Assembly: GCA_028583405.1 (NCBI GenBank)
Contig: CM053246.1
Coordinates: 3,778,570 to 3,842,569 of the forward strand
Direction of reading: 5' to 3'
DNA: 64,000 bases
From: Pogonophryne albipinna
Lineage: Eukaryota; Chordata; Actinopteri; Perciformes; Artedidraconidae
The notes beneath the pieces are model-generated. The model did not search any database. It saw only the letters and a program-made list of their open reading frames with translations, and had not been told where the DNA came from. Below, piece by piece: positions 1 through 11,870 of the stretch (position 1 is its first letter; each line of letters opens with the position of its first letter). A program made the translations under genes and the position numbers.

Positions 1-231
1 TGCTTTCATCGGCCCATGGGTGGTGCGCTTCGGGACCCTGTTTGGCCTCTCCTCTGTCCACCGCTCCTCCCGCCTACTCCAGCCTGCACCAAATAAAGGC
101 AAAGAGGCGGAGCCGAGGTGGGACCTCCTGCCACCGAGCTGAAAGTTCCAGAGCTAGCTGAAGCTACCAAGCTAAGCTAACATGCTCCCCATCTGCACAC
201 TGCCGTGGCATTTTACGTTTCTAAGGTAAGT
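1..231 (+). other. Possible 5' exon ending at a splice donor
   Basis: This block is clearly more GC-rich than the AT-rich DNA after it and ends in a consensus donor (AAG then GTAAGT, GT at 226-227). An ATG at 182 opens 14 codons plus two bases before the donor, so it could be a 5' UTR with a short coding start. No acceptor or downstream exon was recognised and the short peptide matches no family I know. It could equally be part of an unrecognised repeat. Confidence 0.2.
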
Positions 232-1443
232 GGACATGAAACTATTCAGCAAAACTATAATTAATTAATGAACTATAAATTAATTTAAGAACACTTCTCA
301 AAGTGCCATTTCTCATTTAAACACTCAATACACTGCATACAAATACATTTGAAAATCAAATGTTTATTATATGAGCATACTTAAACACATTTCAAGTATT
401 TAAATGTATCAGCCCATTATAGTTATTTTGTTGACTTTTCATGAACATGTTTTTAAATATTATACAATATGTAGTGGCAAGGCATTCATTCTGAAGTCCT
501 TAAATAATTCTTTTCTAGAAAGAATAAAAAAACCTCTTCATGCTTTAACAATATTCCAACACAATGCATGTTTTATTTTTCATAAATGTAGTGCACACAT
601 TTTCATTTGTATGTCAAGCTGCACTTTAGTTCACAGTCAAAACAAGCAGGTGCAAATCTACCCCAGGTTGTAGATTTCATACTGCAGTATCTATGAGATG
701 ATTTAAAAAAAAAAGCAAACTAAGCACCATTTTATAAACCGTTTGCTAATGCTCCATTTCTCCTAAGTACACTTTTAAATGCTAAAATTAATTAATAATT
801 GTAATTCCATTGTATTGCTTCTCTTACTTATGAATATTTCATCCATCATAAAGTACATTTTTGGAATAAGTGCATGTCACGCACAGGCTGTTTATTTTTT
901 TTGGATGGTATTGAGAGATTTAAGCACCTAGTCTGCAGGTTACTCTGCAAACCTCTTGTGTCCACATAAACGACAATATGTCCTCTCTGATCATCATCAT
1001 CAACATCTGGAGGTGACCTGCTAAATTCCTACCGTACAAAATACATTTACTTAATCATCATTAATCCTGACCCTTGGCTACAAAATGACGTTGTTCACAA
1101 TCAGTGCTTCGAGAAAACACCAGGTAATGATAATAGGCATATACATAACAAATATATATATGTATATAATGTAATATTTGTATCATTAAACAGCTGCAAA
1201 TAAAAATGTTTATGGTAGGTAGAGGCATTACGTTTATTTTATGTATTGGCTGGAAGTTGTTAGGAATAACACAAATCTTTTCCTTTTTGCCAAGCAGTCA
1301 TGGGGTCATTGGTACTGATCAATAACTGATCCATCAGATACACTCTGAGCTCTGGGGCAGTACATCTGACACACAAAGGGAGTGTGTCCTTTTGACTCTC
1401 AGAATCATTTTCATACTGTATTTTAGGACCTTATATAATAAAA
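232..1443. other. AT-rich non-coding DNA, nothing recognised
   Basis: AT-rich sequence with short homopolymers and a small TA-rich run near 1150-1165. The only ORF over 80 codons (404-673) has no recognisable motif and atypical composition. I see no gene, RNA gene or element boundary here. Confidence 0.5.
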
Positions 1444-1497
1444 CAGTGTTGGAACAGGTATTTAAATATTTCGCTTAAGTAAGATGAGTAATAGACT

Positions 1498-2042
1498 GGT
1501 GCATTAATGACGTATTTTTGTAGACCAGACCTGGTAGTGAGCATCGCAAGCGCTCCCTCGACAAAAAGCATTGAGATTCTTTTACATTTTTTATTCGGTA
1601 TGTTGCATTAAATAAGCTTTGTGGCCAACATGTTTATGATCCTTAACACGTTTTGTTCTTAGACTGTTTTTTTTTCAGCAGGATAATCTCCACATATTAA
1701 CACCACATTTTTGAAGCATAAATGCAATTGGCAGAAATGAAAAGCTAACGTAATGCTAGAAACAACCCATTGTCAGAAGGTTGCACATCACCACTGCTAA
1801 GCTAAAGATGGACTAATGTTGGCGTGAACCACCGTTATTATGTCGCATAGAAGTTCGGATATTCACCAGTGGGGTATTTACTTTCGTGTAAACAAAAGTA
1901 TAATCTCTTCAGCTCGTGTTAACCAAAGACCTTATTTCACCACAAACACCAAAATAACTTTGACTTCAAGACGAGGGAACTGGAAGTGGTACGATGCTAA
2001 GTCTTTAAGTATTTTTGGGGTTTTAGGACTCATTACGGCACC
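1498..2042. mobile_element. Non-autonomous TIR element inside the hAT MITE
   Basis: The ends form a 13-bp imperfect inverted repeat (GGTGCATTAATGA at the left, complement GGTGCCGTAATGA at the right, two mismatches), flanked by ACT on both sides (1495-1497 and 2043-2045). A 3-bp duplication fits PIF/Harbinger-like integration, although TWA is the usual target there. It contains an ORF at 1840-2049 with no known domain. Superfamily uncertain. Confidence 0.4.
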
Positions 2043-2337
2043 ACTCTAAACCTAAATGTTAAGATACTGGTAAAATACAAGAACATTTCTATTAAAGTCA
2101 GTATTATCATCAAACTATTCTTAATGCACCAGAAGTAAAAGTACTTTCTATGTACAATGGTCAATTTCAGAACAGTTGGTAAAGTAAATAATAGTGATTG
2201 TTGCATGAATGTATATCACTTTAAATTTGCAGCTGGTAAAGTATTCTTTTAATTTATTATACTCCTGGGTAGCTTAACATATATTTATATATTTGTGTTA
2301 AAAAATATTAATCTGGAAAGCAACTCGTTACTTATAT

Positions 2338-3144
2338 TTAACTCTTCCATAAGTGGGTCAAAAAGGACCCGTATTAGAATAATATGTCATTTTTGTCATT
2401 TTGGTTAAGAAAAATTACTTGTATAATATTTAGTATTATATTTTGGTTCACACTAGAAATATTTTACATTTAATCTTTCACTATTTATAATTTGATAAAA
2501 AAAAATACATTTTGAAAAAAAACGTTTTGAACATATTGATGCAAAGATCTCCGCTATTCTGAGATACTCGCAGTATTCCAGTCCCTTTTCAAAACTCATC
2601 TCTTCTCCTCTTGTCTACTCATAGCCCACCCCCCCCCATCAATCCATGCCGGTTGATCAAGTTTGATAGTCCTATACCCCCCACCCTAACCTTCCCTTAT
2701 ATTGTAAAGCCATTTTGAGTCCTTGAAAAGCCCTATACAAATATAATGTATTATTATGATTATGATATGATACTGACAGTTATCAGATCTTGCTGTGTAA
2801 AATAATCTTCCTGAGAGGTGTCACTTGTGATGTAGTCTGTGTGGTCTACAGTGAATGTATTCCTGACAGCAACAGGTGATAAGAATCAAAGGTTCCCAGA
2901 GGATCCCATAGAAAATGCATGCGGGTCAAAAGCATTTTCTTGGGGTAGTTTGGGGTAGTAATACAAAAACTACAAGTTCTTAAAATGTATACAATTTAAA
3001 ATTTGAATGGCATGATATCCAAAACATTTTTTTTTTTGAGGAATAGCTGGAATATGAAATGATAAAAAAATGTAATTACAAAGATACTTCAAGAAAACCA
3101 CCTCACCGGGTCAAAAAAGACCCACTTATGCATCTAATGGTTAA
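2338..3144. mobile_element. piggyBac-like non-autonomous element with TTAA ends
   Basis: TTAA lies at both edges (2338-2341 and 3141-3144). Just inside each end is the same inverted block, CATAAGTGGGTC followed by an A-rich spacer and GACCCG, so each terminus can also fold on itself (GGGTC with GACCC). TTAA duplication is diagnostic of piggyBac-type integration. There is no transposase ORF. The interior holds an LINE tail (about 2560-2770). Flanking sequence matches one interrupted hAT MITE, which supports the boundaries. Confidence 0.55.
2560..2770 (+). mobile_element. 5'-truncated L2/CR1-type LINE 3' end
   Basis: The text runs from words resembling the C-terminal coding region of fish L2 elements (reading roughly PFKTHLFS-like with damage) through TTTTGAGTCCTTGAAAAG and CTATACAAATATAATG to an ATTATTATGATT tail. 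This pattern (ending in ATT-type microsatellite) is typical of L2/CR1 LINE 3' termini. It lies within the TTAA-bounded element. Confidence 0.5.
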
Positions 3145-3190
3145 ACAAACGTAGTGGAGTAGAAGTAGGATTGGGTAACAGGAAGAAAAT

Positions 3191-6089
3191 ATGATTATAT
3201 TTTTTACTGAAGACCTTCATACTGATATTGTGACTTGGGTTGACTATTAGAGATTTCACAAAAATATTGACACAATGACATATTTTGATGAATAATAATC
3301 AATGTCTCAACAACATCTAGTCTCATATGACGATATACTTATACATAACTATATATATATAATGTTGTGCAGCTCTAAGTAAAACTATAACCTTGGTAAA
3401 ACAGAAATACTCAAGTTCAACAGCTAAACATCCAAATTGTACTTTCATGAATATACTTTGTACATTCAGTTTGTATACTCAAGATTGATTTGCGATGAGG
3501 ATTTTTCAGTTGAAGCCTTGTTGAAGACCACCTCCTAAACTAAAGAAAGAACATCTGTTATGTATTACATTTCTTCTGCCTTAATTTCTCAATTTTCTCC
3601 CAATCCTGGGATTTGTGCCGACAAGTCGTGCAATCACAAACCCAAACGAGTCAGATACCACAGAGTTAAACCCCGGGCCCCTAATTACATGTCACAGTGT
3701 TCACAGGATCCTGCCCGACGTACCTCAAAGGATCACTCCCCTCTGTTCTCTAAGCCCGGGGTCAAAGGAAGAATTAATATACAGATCAGTGTTAATTTGT
3801 AATATGTTGCATCTGCTAACAAAGCAGGAGGAAGAGTGCACAGACTGTCAGGAACATTTGTACCTAAAACTGTCAGCATGACACAGAGCGTATAAAGCCA
3901 CCACCAGACATGAGAGACAAGGTAGAAATGATCAATATAATATGAAGATGAATATAATAGAAGGGAAGCTGATGTGAGGGAAGCAGAAGGAACAGCGAGA
4001 GAAAAAAATTAAGCATTCATTGAAAAAAAGAAAAAAGAAGAAAATCTGAATTCCTGGGTCCTAATCTTTCGCTCCAAGCAATGCACTGCTAAGCTCTGGT
4101 TTGGGATGACAGGTCCCCCACCTGGACAAGCTTGGACAATGTCTCTGCTATGTCTCATTTCTGTGGGAACAGTGCTGCACAGACGGCTAATCACGTCCGG
4201 AACCAAAGGCACCTGCCCTATCTGCCTCTACATTTGGTGGGGAATCTTTAAAGAGGCTAAACCTCACTTTCATGCTTGTCTTTTATTCACGGTAAGTGCT
4301 TATCGAAGCCGAGCTGTTGCCACTGCCCCATCTTCCCTCCCACCAGCTCTGAGAATGCTTGACGTAAGTACAGCCAATCTGGGTAAATACGAATCTCTCC
4401 TTACTGTCACTGCTGGCATATTATGCCCCTGAGGGAACATTCTTTTCATAATATCATAAGCTGCTTAGCGGTGTGCTTCTATTTAAGGCATACATATTAA
4501 TAGCTATAAGGAATTCATATTTGAACTGTTCCCTGCAATCAATGTCTTTGGGTTTGCTGTTATACTTTGTATAAGAAGGTGCTAATAACTTGAAGGCACT
4601 TACACTGGGCAATCTAATCCCTTTGTATGATAAAGACTCGTGTTGGCAGAGTGTGCAGATCATAGGACAAGGTGCTGCCGAGGTTTAGTCCCTCAAATCA
4701 CAACCCCGCTCTCTCCGCCTCGTCTTTTCACCGGGAAACAGCCATGTGAGGCCCTGCAGACGGAGTTACTGCACTAATACAGAAAGTTGTGTGATGCTCT
4801 TGACAACAGCTGCTTTAACCCTTTCCTGTCAACTGAAGGCCTTCTTTCTTGTTTTTGCACGGAGCATTCCCGTTATGCTTCCTCGCTGGGGCCTCTTAGT
4901 GGAATTGAGTGGGAGCTTTGAGGGAAATACATTTCTGAGATCAGTGTGGGTTTGGAACATGGATGCATATTTAATTAATTAATTTCTTACTTATTAATCT
5001 GTCAAAATCAGAATGTCATAGTCCAGGTAGATGTCTTTAGAAAAAAAAATTCTTCAACCAACATTCCAAAAGCCAAACTCATTACGCAGAGATATAAAAC
5101 AGGGACACATCTGACATTTCTCACTGTAGATAAGCTTCAAACCAAGAATTTGGGATTTTTTATAAATATAAATGATCAAAATAGTCTCAGAATAATTTAA
5201 AAAACAGTCTTCAAAATGATTGCAATGCTATACAAGTTGGTTTATCTGAGTTACAAAAAATAATACATTCAAAATAGGTACATTCTCCAATATATTAAGT
5301 ACTTTAATTGTCAACACATCTAATATATTGCACTTAAACACACAAGCATTTGTACTATTTATTTTATTACAAATGACAAAAGTATTATTTGTCTATTGAC
5401 AGATTACACATGAGGAGTATCTAATGAGGATGAAGAGTGACCCCGTTACACAATAACTCTGAGACAGTAGGACAGGAGTGAGTGGATTCCAACATTTTTG
5501 CCATTGAAAATAATTGTTTGGATTTGCAGTTGATCTCAATAGAGCTTCACTGGCTGCACGAATCCACAGGTCTTAAGGAGGAATCTGAGACTTCCTGATT
5601 CGGTTCTTATGTTTGGAAAATCTGATAATGGTCTCTATAAATCATATTCTGAGACCAAAAGAGGAAAATCAATGAAAACACATCTGAGTCATTCTGAAAA
5701 ATAACTATGTATTTATTTCTTAGCTCAAATGCTGATATTGAGTGACTTTAAATATCAGTTTATAATATCTGGTTCTTTTTTTCGTAATACTGTAATGCAA
5801 TAGCTCCAACATCCAGGACAATATAGAGTGTTTAAAACGTGGCGGAGGAAGGTGAATTGGCTACAGTGACTGGGGTTTTAAACAAAGAGGTGGCCAAAAA
5901 TAAATGTACATTTAAATTAACACACATTCAGCAACAGCCAGAAAAGCCCTCCAGGTGGAGATTCTCAGGTCAACATTTGAGAGGATATGACCTGTGACAT
6001 CATTTGTATCGGTGCTGTTCTGAGATCCCAGCCTAAGAATGCAACATTAGGAATATGTGAAGGTGTGTGAGGTGCAGTGCGCCCCTGGA
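3191..6089. other. Unique-looking intergenic DNA, no gene recognised
   Basis: Mixed-composition sequence. ORFs at 3560-3881, 4106-4432 and 4746-4982 show no domain, no codon periodicity visible by eye and no splice context I can defend. The stretch 4050-4300 is less AT-rich and could be conserved non-coding DNA, but nothing in the sequence proves it. Homeodomain-like ATTAATTAATT runs occur near 4970-4985. Confidence 0.4.
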
Positions 6090-6106
6090 CCAGCAGGGGG
6101 GGCTGG
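6090..6106 (+). promoter_or_regulatory. CTCF-like motif
   Basis: CCAGCAGGGGGGGCTGG matches the vertebrate CTCF core (CCAGCAGGGGGCGCT type) with one substitution in the CGCT part. It sits in a short GC-rich island (about 6070-6170) within AT-rich unique DNA, where such a match is less expected by chance. Occupancy cannot be inferred from sequence alone. Confidence 0.3.
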
Positions 6107-8909
6107 CTCACAGCCTGAGAGCCGGAGCAGGAAGGAGAGTTTGGCGGCGGTTGCTGGGGCACAGCTCTCTGAGCCCAGATGAGTGCTTCAATTGTGGGGA
6201 TATTTCCCTCTAAGCCTGTGGTTGACAGCAACACAGTGCACTTATTTAAAGCAATTTCAAACATGTCTTGTCTGACAAGTTTTAAATCCTACTTAACACC
6301 CCGTAACAGCCAGGAGTTTACTGTCAGAATTAAAGAAGAGAATTCTCAAAGGGAGAGAAATTATCACTTTCATTTTGTTCACCGCCGTTGTTTATAAAGG
6401 ACATGGCAGGGATGTTTACCTAGGGATGAATATATTATTACCATTTTGCTACAGTGTTTTTCAGGCTGGAGAAAAGGCAGTTTAAAAGTTTACCTTATCA
6501 TTTTTAATTGCTGCCATTACAGCTAAAGGAAGCTCAGTGGCTTCAGACTAAAAGCTCAGAAAATTGTAATGCTTTATACTGAATAGCTTGTATAAGTAAA
6601 GACAAATATTATTTCTCTCTCCTTTCTCCATGTTTCCTCTTTCTGAAGCTGAATATGCAGCACACAAGCAAAACATGTTCAAAGGCATTTCTATTTGATC
6701 TAATTTAGCACATTTCTTTGTGCCCTATCTGCACCTTTTGTGTTTACTCCAGTTGCCACCCAACACAGCATTTTATTTACATTAAGACATAGGGGATCAG
6801 ATCTAGGCCTGCCTCGGCAGCGACTCATGTCGTGCCTGCAGAGATGGGCTTTCCTGCTTAGATTCAACATTCTTTATCAGTCCCCAAAAGCAAAAAAAAA
6901 ACAAATCACCAAATGTAACAATCTTCCTCCTGTCCTCCTTGTGATTGCATGTTAGGCGCTGAGGTGATAAGCACACTGGTACGTGTTGTTGCTGTGTGAA
7001 AGACACCCTTTATCGGCTCATACCTCTGACTTGTGCTTAGTCTAGTCAGCCGGAGAAATATGACGGAAATCTGATAGGGGAATGGTCCCATCTCAACATC
7101 AGCGCAAGTGCGCGCCGAGCAAGCCAATGTTTATGCTTCCCGGGCCTTGTGTTCTCAGGGGAAAAATGTCAATAGAGTGTCACTGGGAGCATCTTGCCAA
7201 TGAAAGAGAGTGTTCTGACCCTAACAGCAAAAATATCAGTCTGGAGAATCATAAAGTCTAGATTAAAATGAAGGAAATGTTCCTCCTGAAGTTTATTTGT
7301 TTTCTGTGTAAACCATGCATGCAAAGGGCAAAGGACAGAATGTTATCATTTGTGGATGGTTAACACGGCACAGGTGGTTCTAAAGGATTCTTACTTCTCA
7401 TCAGTAGTGTGACATGGTGGGACAGCAACAGCTCAGGACGGAGGGTCTCTAATTACCTCTGCGGGGGGAGGCACCTCTCGTCTCCACTGCAAGTGTGTCA
7501 TCACAACACGAGAAGCTTCATTTCATGAATCTGAACTGTCAAACCACTTTTAAATTCCTTACTATTATTGTATTCGAACATTTAGGTAATTTTATTATTT
7601 AGAATACATATTGCACAGCAGATAAGTCAGCTATTGACAGAAACGTCATGGCCAATTTGGTTATTGATTATTCGTTAAGGAACTTTTGATGCAAAAATGT
7701 AACAATTTGTTGTTTTCAAGCTCTTAAAAAGGAGATGTATAGCTTCTCTGTTTATATCATTTGAGAATAAATATCTCTGGGTTTTGCCAAACAAGACATT
7801 TATTGGACCGCCTTAAACGTAGCATTTTTAACTTCTTTCTGCTATTTTATTAATCAAAGAAAAAATCTATTAACCCAGAATATATTGTGCAGATTATGAA
7901 ATAATGAAAACAGTTGTAAATTGCCGCCCTGTTCAAGTGTGTGTGGTTCGTACATGAGACTGCGCATTCTATCTTTTTCTAATCAAATCTTTCACTGCTG
8001 GATATATATGCCACTTTTTGTCTTCCCTTCTCTGATAACTTCTCAAAAGAACGTCTTTCTAATCTCGTCACCTTACCTGCCGGTGGTCATTTTGCACATC
8101 TCTCCACCTGACTATCTATCGCCTGTTTGATTTCCCGGGCTCTTTCCAGGTTTGTCGAAAAACGACTGGGGGGTCTCGGAGAAAGAGCGAACAAAGACAT
8201 TTGTTTCCAGCTGTATTACCACCATCGATGGCAACATCTTGCTTGTTAGCTGTGCAGAGCGAATGGGATGTGGATAGGGGTATTTGGAGGTGGAAGAAAG
8301 GAGGTGGAAGAAAGGAGATGCTATCCCTGCTAAATGAGGGAAGATTCACACAGTATAATGAAGGCTGGACCCATGGCTTCACGGCTGATGTGTATCTAAA
8401 AAGGCCTGGTAAATACTGTTTCGGAACAGAAGGCTTTATCTGCAGATATACATATCCCCTGCAACCACTGGCCCCCACATGAGGGCCGGAGCTATCTCTA
8501 GGATCTCCTTTATTCTTTTTTTTATCTGAAAGGGTGAAAAAACGTGAGACTTCATCAGCTTAACTCTTTGAGAGTTTGTGTGAAATGTTTGTAGATAGAG
8601 TAAGATTCTACAAAGTCAAAATAGAAACATATTAAAACATTTTCTGCAAACATTTCAGTTCTTTCACATACGATCCAAGATCCATTTGTGACATTTTTAG
8701 TGTTATTGATGCATCAGCTGTTACATCCCTGTGTTCAACTTGTCATATTCAACTTTTTAACTGCTCCAGATTAAGAATAAATAAAAACAGAACTTGCTTT
8801 TCTTTTTTCATCTAATTTGGATAGTTCACATTAATAGTCACAGTTTTACCACAAGGACAGTACCTTTTATATCCGGCTTCTTTAAACATACTCTCTCCAG
8901 TACAGGTTA
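6107..8909. other. Unique-looking non-coding DNA with possible conserved blocks
   Basis: No element termini or coding domains seen. The parts 6300-7260 and 8200-8500 have balanced composition, few homopolymers and TAAT/TTTATAAAG-type words, which is the texture of conserved non-coding DNA; this is an impression, not a demonstration. The ORFs at 8116-8478 (minus) and 8201-8482 (plus) overlap each other on opposite strands and have no recognised motif. Confidence 0.3.
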
Positions 8910-8917
8910 CCTCTGAG

Positions 8918-9827
8918 TAGTGCTGCGTACCGGTACTGGACTTGTAAAAAGTTTCGGTTCAAGTCCGGTTAAAACCGGAACGTCGGGAACCGGTACTTGG
9001 ACTCGCAAAAAAACTAGCACTTACGTATATTCTCCTTTTTGTTCTAAACCATCTAAAACCTTCCATAGATCGAGAAATTTGCGCTGAGAAAAGGCGAAAA
9101 ACATCGTGTCGGCTTCTGATATGGCGGCCATTACTGAACTCACAAAGTCTCGCAAAATATCGCAACTGCTCGCGAGATCTGTGTGACGTCAAGGGAAGCT
9201 AGCGATGTGATTGGCTTAGACATAGTGGATTGTCAAAATTGTATGTATGTATGTACAACACTATGTATGTAGTATACTGTATAATGTACACATGTAGAGT
9301 TGTAGAAAAGACATGGTGTACAGACAGTACAGTACACTCTGACTGTACAGTCACTACAGTGTGTACTGTATAGTAGGTGTGTAACAGTGTAATGCGTATA
9401 GTCTACTCTACACTCTACCTTTCAGCAAAGTTTTAGGGATTTAGGCTCAGTCAGCTCAGGGACTGTTTGGTTACTTTAGTTTGGTAAATGAAATAAATGT
9501 TTGAACTTTGTAGTAGTTCACTGTAGTTGCTGTCATAAGTCATTTGTAGACTAAGTGGCAAAAGTGTTTTTTTTACATTTGTACTTTGTAGAGAAATGTA
9601 GACACAAGTTGGAAGGGAGCACAATAAACCTGACGAGTTTGAATTTGAGTTGATTATGAGTTTATTTTCAATTGATAATTAGCTCACAATAAGTTCACTT
9701 TAGTTACTCACACAACTTGATACAAGCCATGGGTTCAGGTCCGGACTTATAAGTCCGGACCTGAACCTGAACCTCTGGACTTGAGTCCGGACCTGAACCT
9801 GAATGTGAGTCCAGGTATGCAGCACTA
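8918..9827. mobile_element. hAT-like non-autonomous element, 910 bp
   Basis: Terminal inverted repeats start TAGTGCTGCGTACC at the left and, complemented, TAGTGCTGCATACC at the right. The flanks CCTCTGAG (8910-8917) and CCTCTAAG (9828-9835) form an 8-bp target duplication with one mismatch, the size typical of hAT. Both ends are filled with CCGGTAC, GTCCGGA and GAACC words in alternating orientation, including a 36-bp perfect palindrome at 9732-9767. The middle is rich in GTAC/ACAGT words. No transposase is encoded. Confidence 0.7.
9732..9767. repeat. 36-bp perfect palindrome, no spacer
   Basis: The left arm GGTTCAGGTCCGGACTTA (9732-9749) is followed directly by its exact reverse complement (9750-9767). 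It lies about 60 bp inside the right end of the hAT-like element. Perfect spacer-free palindromes of this length are uncommon and can extrude cruciforms. Further GTCCGGACCTGAACC copies follow at once, so the element end is a cluster of subterminal repeats. Confidence 0.95.
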
Positions 9828-9835
9828 CCTCTAAG

Positions 9836-10080
9836 TGTTAGCAATGCTTGCTAATGTAAACATAGACCATATTACTTCCAAAACATGTCGCACATTGTTT
9901 CCGATAGGGGACGATAGGTTGGGCCGTGGGTGGAACGTTGCCAGGAAGCGGTATAAAAACAGTTTTATCCCAGCAGCTATTGCACAAATTAACAAATCAA
10001 GAGCGTCACACAGATGCCTATTTTTATTTATTTATTTAATTGTGAATTTTGAATGTCCATGTTTGTACTAGTGTTTTCCT
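9836..10080 (+). mobile_element. Probable LINE ORF2 C-terminal fragment
   Basis: The ORF at 9835-10071 contains a stretch reading RYKNSFIPAAIAQINKS, which resembles the NSF(V/I)P-AI-LLN block near the C-terminus of several fish non-LTR retrotransposons. The following TTTATTTATTTATTT and AT-rich text would be a 3' UTR. There is no RT domain nearby, so this would be a strongly 5'-truncated copy. The assignment rests on one short motif. Confidence 0.35.
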
Positions 10081-11226
10081 TCTTAAAATGTTTTTAAAAT
10101 ATTTTGAGATTTGGTTGAGCAGGGTATACTTGTACTTTTACTAGTCCTTTTATTAGAGATGTGTCTGTTGTTTGTGTTTGTCTTTAGTGTCAGGATGGAA
10201 CCCTTGTCTTTTTCTCTGCAAACAGAATCTACCTACGGGTACAAATAAATAACCTGAACCTGAGGAGTTCAACATAAAGCCAGCCCACATTTTAGTAATG
10301 ACGTCTTGACCACAGCAAATATGGATCAGCTCTGTTGTACCCCCATTTTTAGAGATGTGGGTAAGGAGGAATAGAGAGAGGGTTGTATTTTCTGACATGT
10401 ATAAAATACATCAAAAAGTGCATTTAGCACAATAGGTGACCTTTAAAGAACATGTGAGTTATGCTTAATTTATTATTGCTAACTTTCCTGAATAGATCCA
10501 GAAGAGGATTTAAACATTTTGGATTACTTTACTGATGAAGTGCCCTCAGTGATGGAAGCAATCATTTAAACCCAGCACCTTTCAAGAATTCACACTAAAT
10601 GTATTTTTAAACCAAATAATTTCGAGTTCTCACATCATCCTTTTAGAGTTCAATGTCAGGTGGAAAGATAGACTGTGACTCCATCTATATTGTAGGAAGA
10701 AGATGGCACCAACCTACCCTTCTAGCTAGCAAATACATCTGTCATCATAATTTCTCATGAAAATGTTTTTTGTTTACATGTGAGGTTCAACAAATGTGTT
10801 GGTAGCATTTCCTTCAGAGTTGATTTTCTGTATTTTTGGTTGGTTCTGGTGTAAAAGCTTAAACTAGTTTGATTTTATGCACATTTGTCTTTATGACACC
10901 ATCTGTCATATTCAGGGCCTTATATCAAACAGGTTTGAACATCTTCACACCGGCCGGCCCAACCCAATGACTTTCCCTATAAATCAATTATTTAAAATGC
11001 TTCAAAACCGGCTTTTTTACATTCATGCCATGTCAGTTTCTTCATGTCTGCTTTTACTGGCTCCCTGCTTTGTTTTTTTTGGCTCATTACAGCGACTAAC
11101 TGTCGATCTGTGAAAACATCAGTAAGGGTGTGTCACTTTGTTAATACATGTATTTTAACAAAAGGGAAACTTGCTTCAACAACATTTATCTATTGCACCC
11201 CTAGTGGTTAAAAACATCTCAGGGTA
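10081..11226. other. AT-rich DNA with one possible TTAA-type MITE end
   Basis: No gene recognised. Around 10420-10450 the words AATAGGTGACCTTTAAAG resemble the terminus of TTAA-type fish MITEs, but I could not find a convincing opposite end. ACCACTAGGGGTGCA (complement, near 11200) loosely resembles a CTCF core. The ORF at 10877-11113 has no recognisable domain. Confidence 0.3.
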
Positions 11227-11275
11227 GTTCTATTTCATCCCTACTGACTGCCAGAGGCGGTGCTTAGCACTGGAT
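11227..11275 (+). repeat. DIRS left inverted terminal repeat
   Basis: GTTCTATTTCATCCCTACTG through CTGCCAGAGGCGGTGCTT to AGCACTGGAT is the near-exact reverse complement of 13724-13774; differences are a few transitions and one short indel. The second shared block (11322-11353) lies further in here, whereas at the right end its inverted mate lies outside the first block, an arrangement in keeping with the terminal and internal complementary regions of DIRS elements. Confidence 0.85.
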
Positions 11276-11870
11276 ATGTCCATCGCGCGCATGCACAGCT
11301 CGAGTACCAAATAACAACAAAGTCACCTGTGACCCACGTGACACCGGCTACATATGCCGGTGTCGTCAGAGGATCTGTTCCCTTTCATCTTCTCGCTGCG
11401 CGAAGAGTACCGTGGCTATATTCTTGTAGCCTACAGCGTTCAATTTGTACGTTTGATCTGAGGGATTTTCTCTTCATACAGCTGGCCGCGGCAGCTTCGC
11501 GACTGGTCCAGTCGGAGCCACGGGTTATTAACGCGTCCTCCGGGAGCTGTGGCCGGCTGTGCGCTGTGCAGAGCCTCGACGGACAGGTTTGTGTCAACTT
11601 GTGGTGATGGCTGTGTCCCCGCACCCTCTCCCAGCTAAGTTGTCCTGATTGCTGTCTTGTTTATTGTTTGGCTTAGACTTTCTGGTGATGACAGTGTTCC
11701 CGCTTCCTCTCCCATAAAGTTGCCCTTATTATGCTCTTTTGAAGTTCTGCTTGTGGCGTTGTGCCCGAGACTACTGTAACCATGGCCTATGGGTCTAGGC
11801 TCAGCCTAGCTATATCGTTGTAGGCTATTTACTGCTCCTAGTACTAGACTCCTAGCACTAGGAGGGGTAG

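Larger units (their letters stand above)
1444..3190 (-). mobile_element. Old hAT-type MITE of the CAGTGGTGGAAG family, split by two insertions
   Basis: The left end (CAGTGTTGGAAC from 1444) and blocks near 2110-2330 and 3145-3175 resemble a common teleost non-autonomous hAT family rich in AAGTAAAAGTAC-like and GTAGTGGAGTAGAAG-like words. Removing the insertions at 1498-2042 and 2338-3144 brings the pieces into the order expected of one copy. The right terminus has decayed. Related fragments lie at 38605-39145, 60545-60665 and 63239-63330. The family assignment is from memory of the family's typical words. Confidence 0.45.

Noticed and set aside
8116..8482. Overlapping ORFs of 120 and 93 codons on opposite strands
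   Set aside because: Neither has a domain or codon signal; mutual overlap argues for chance.
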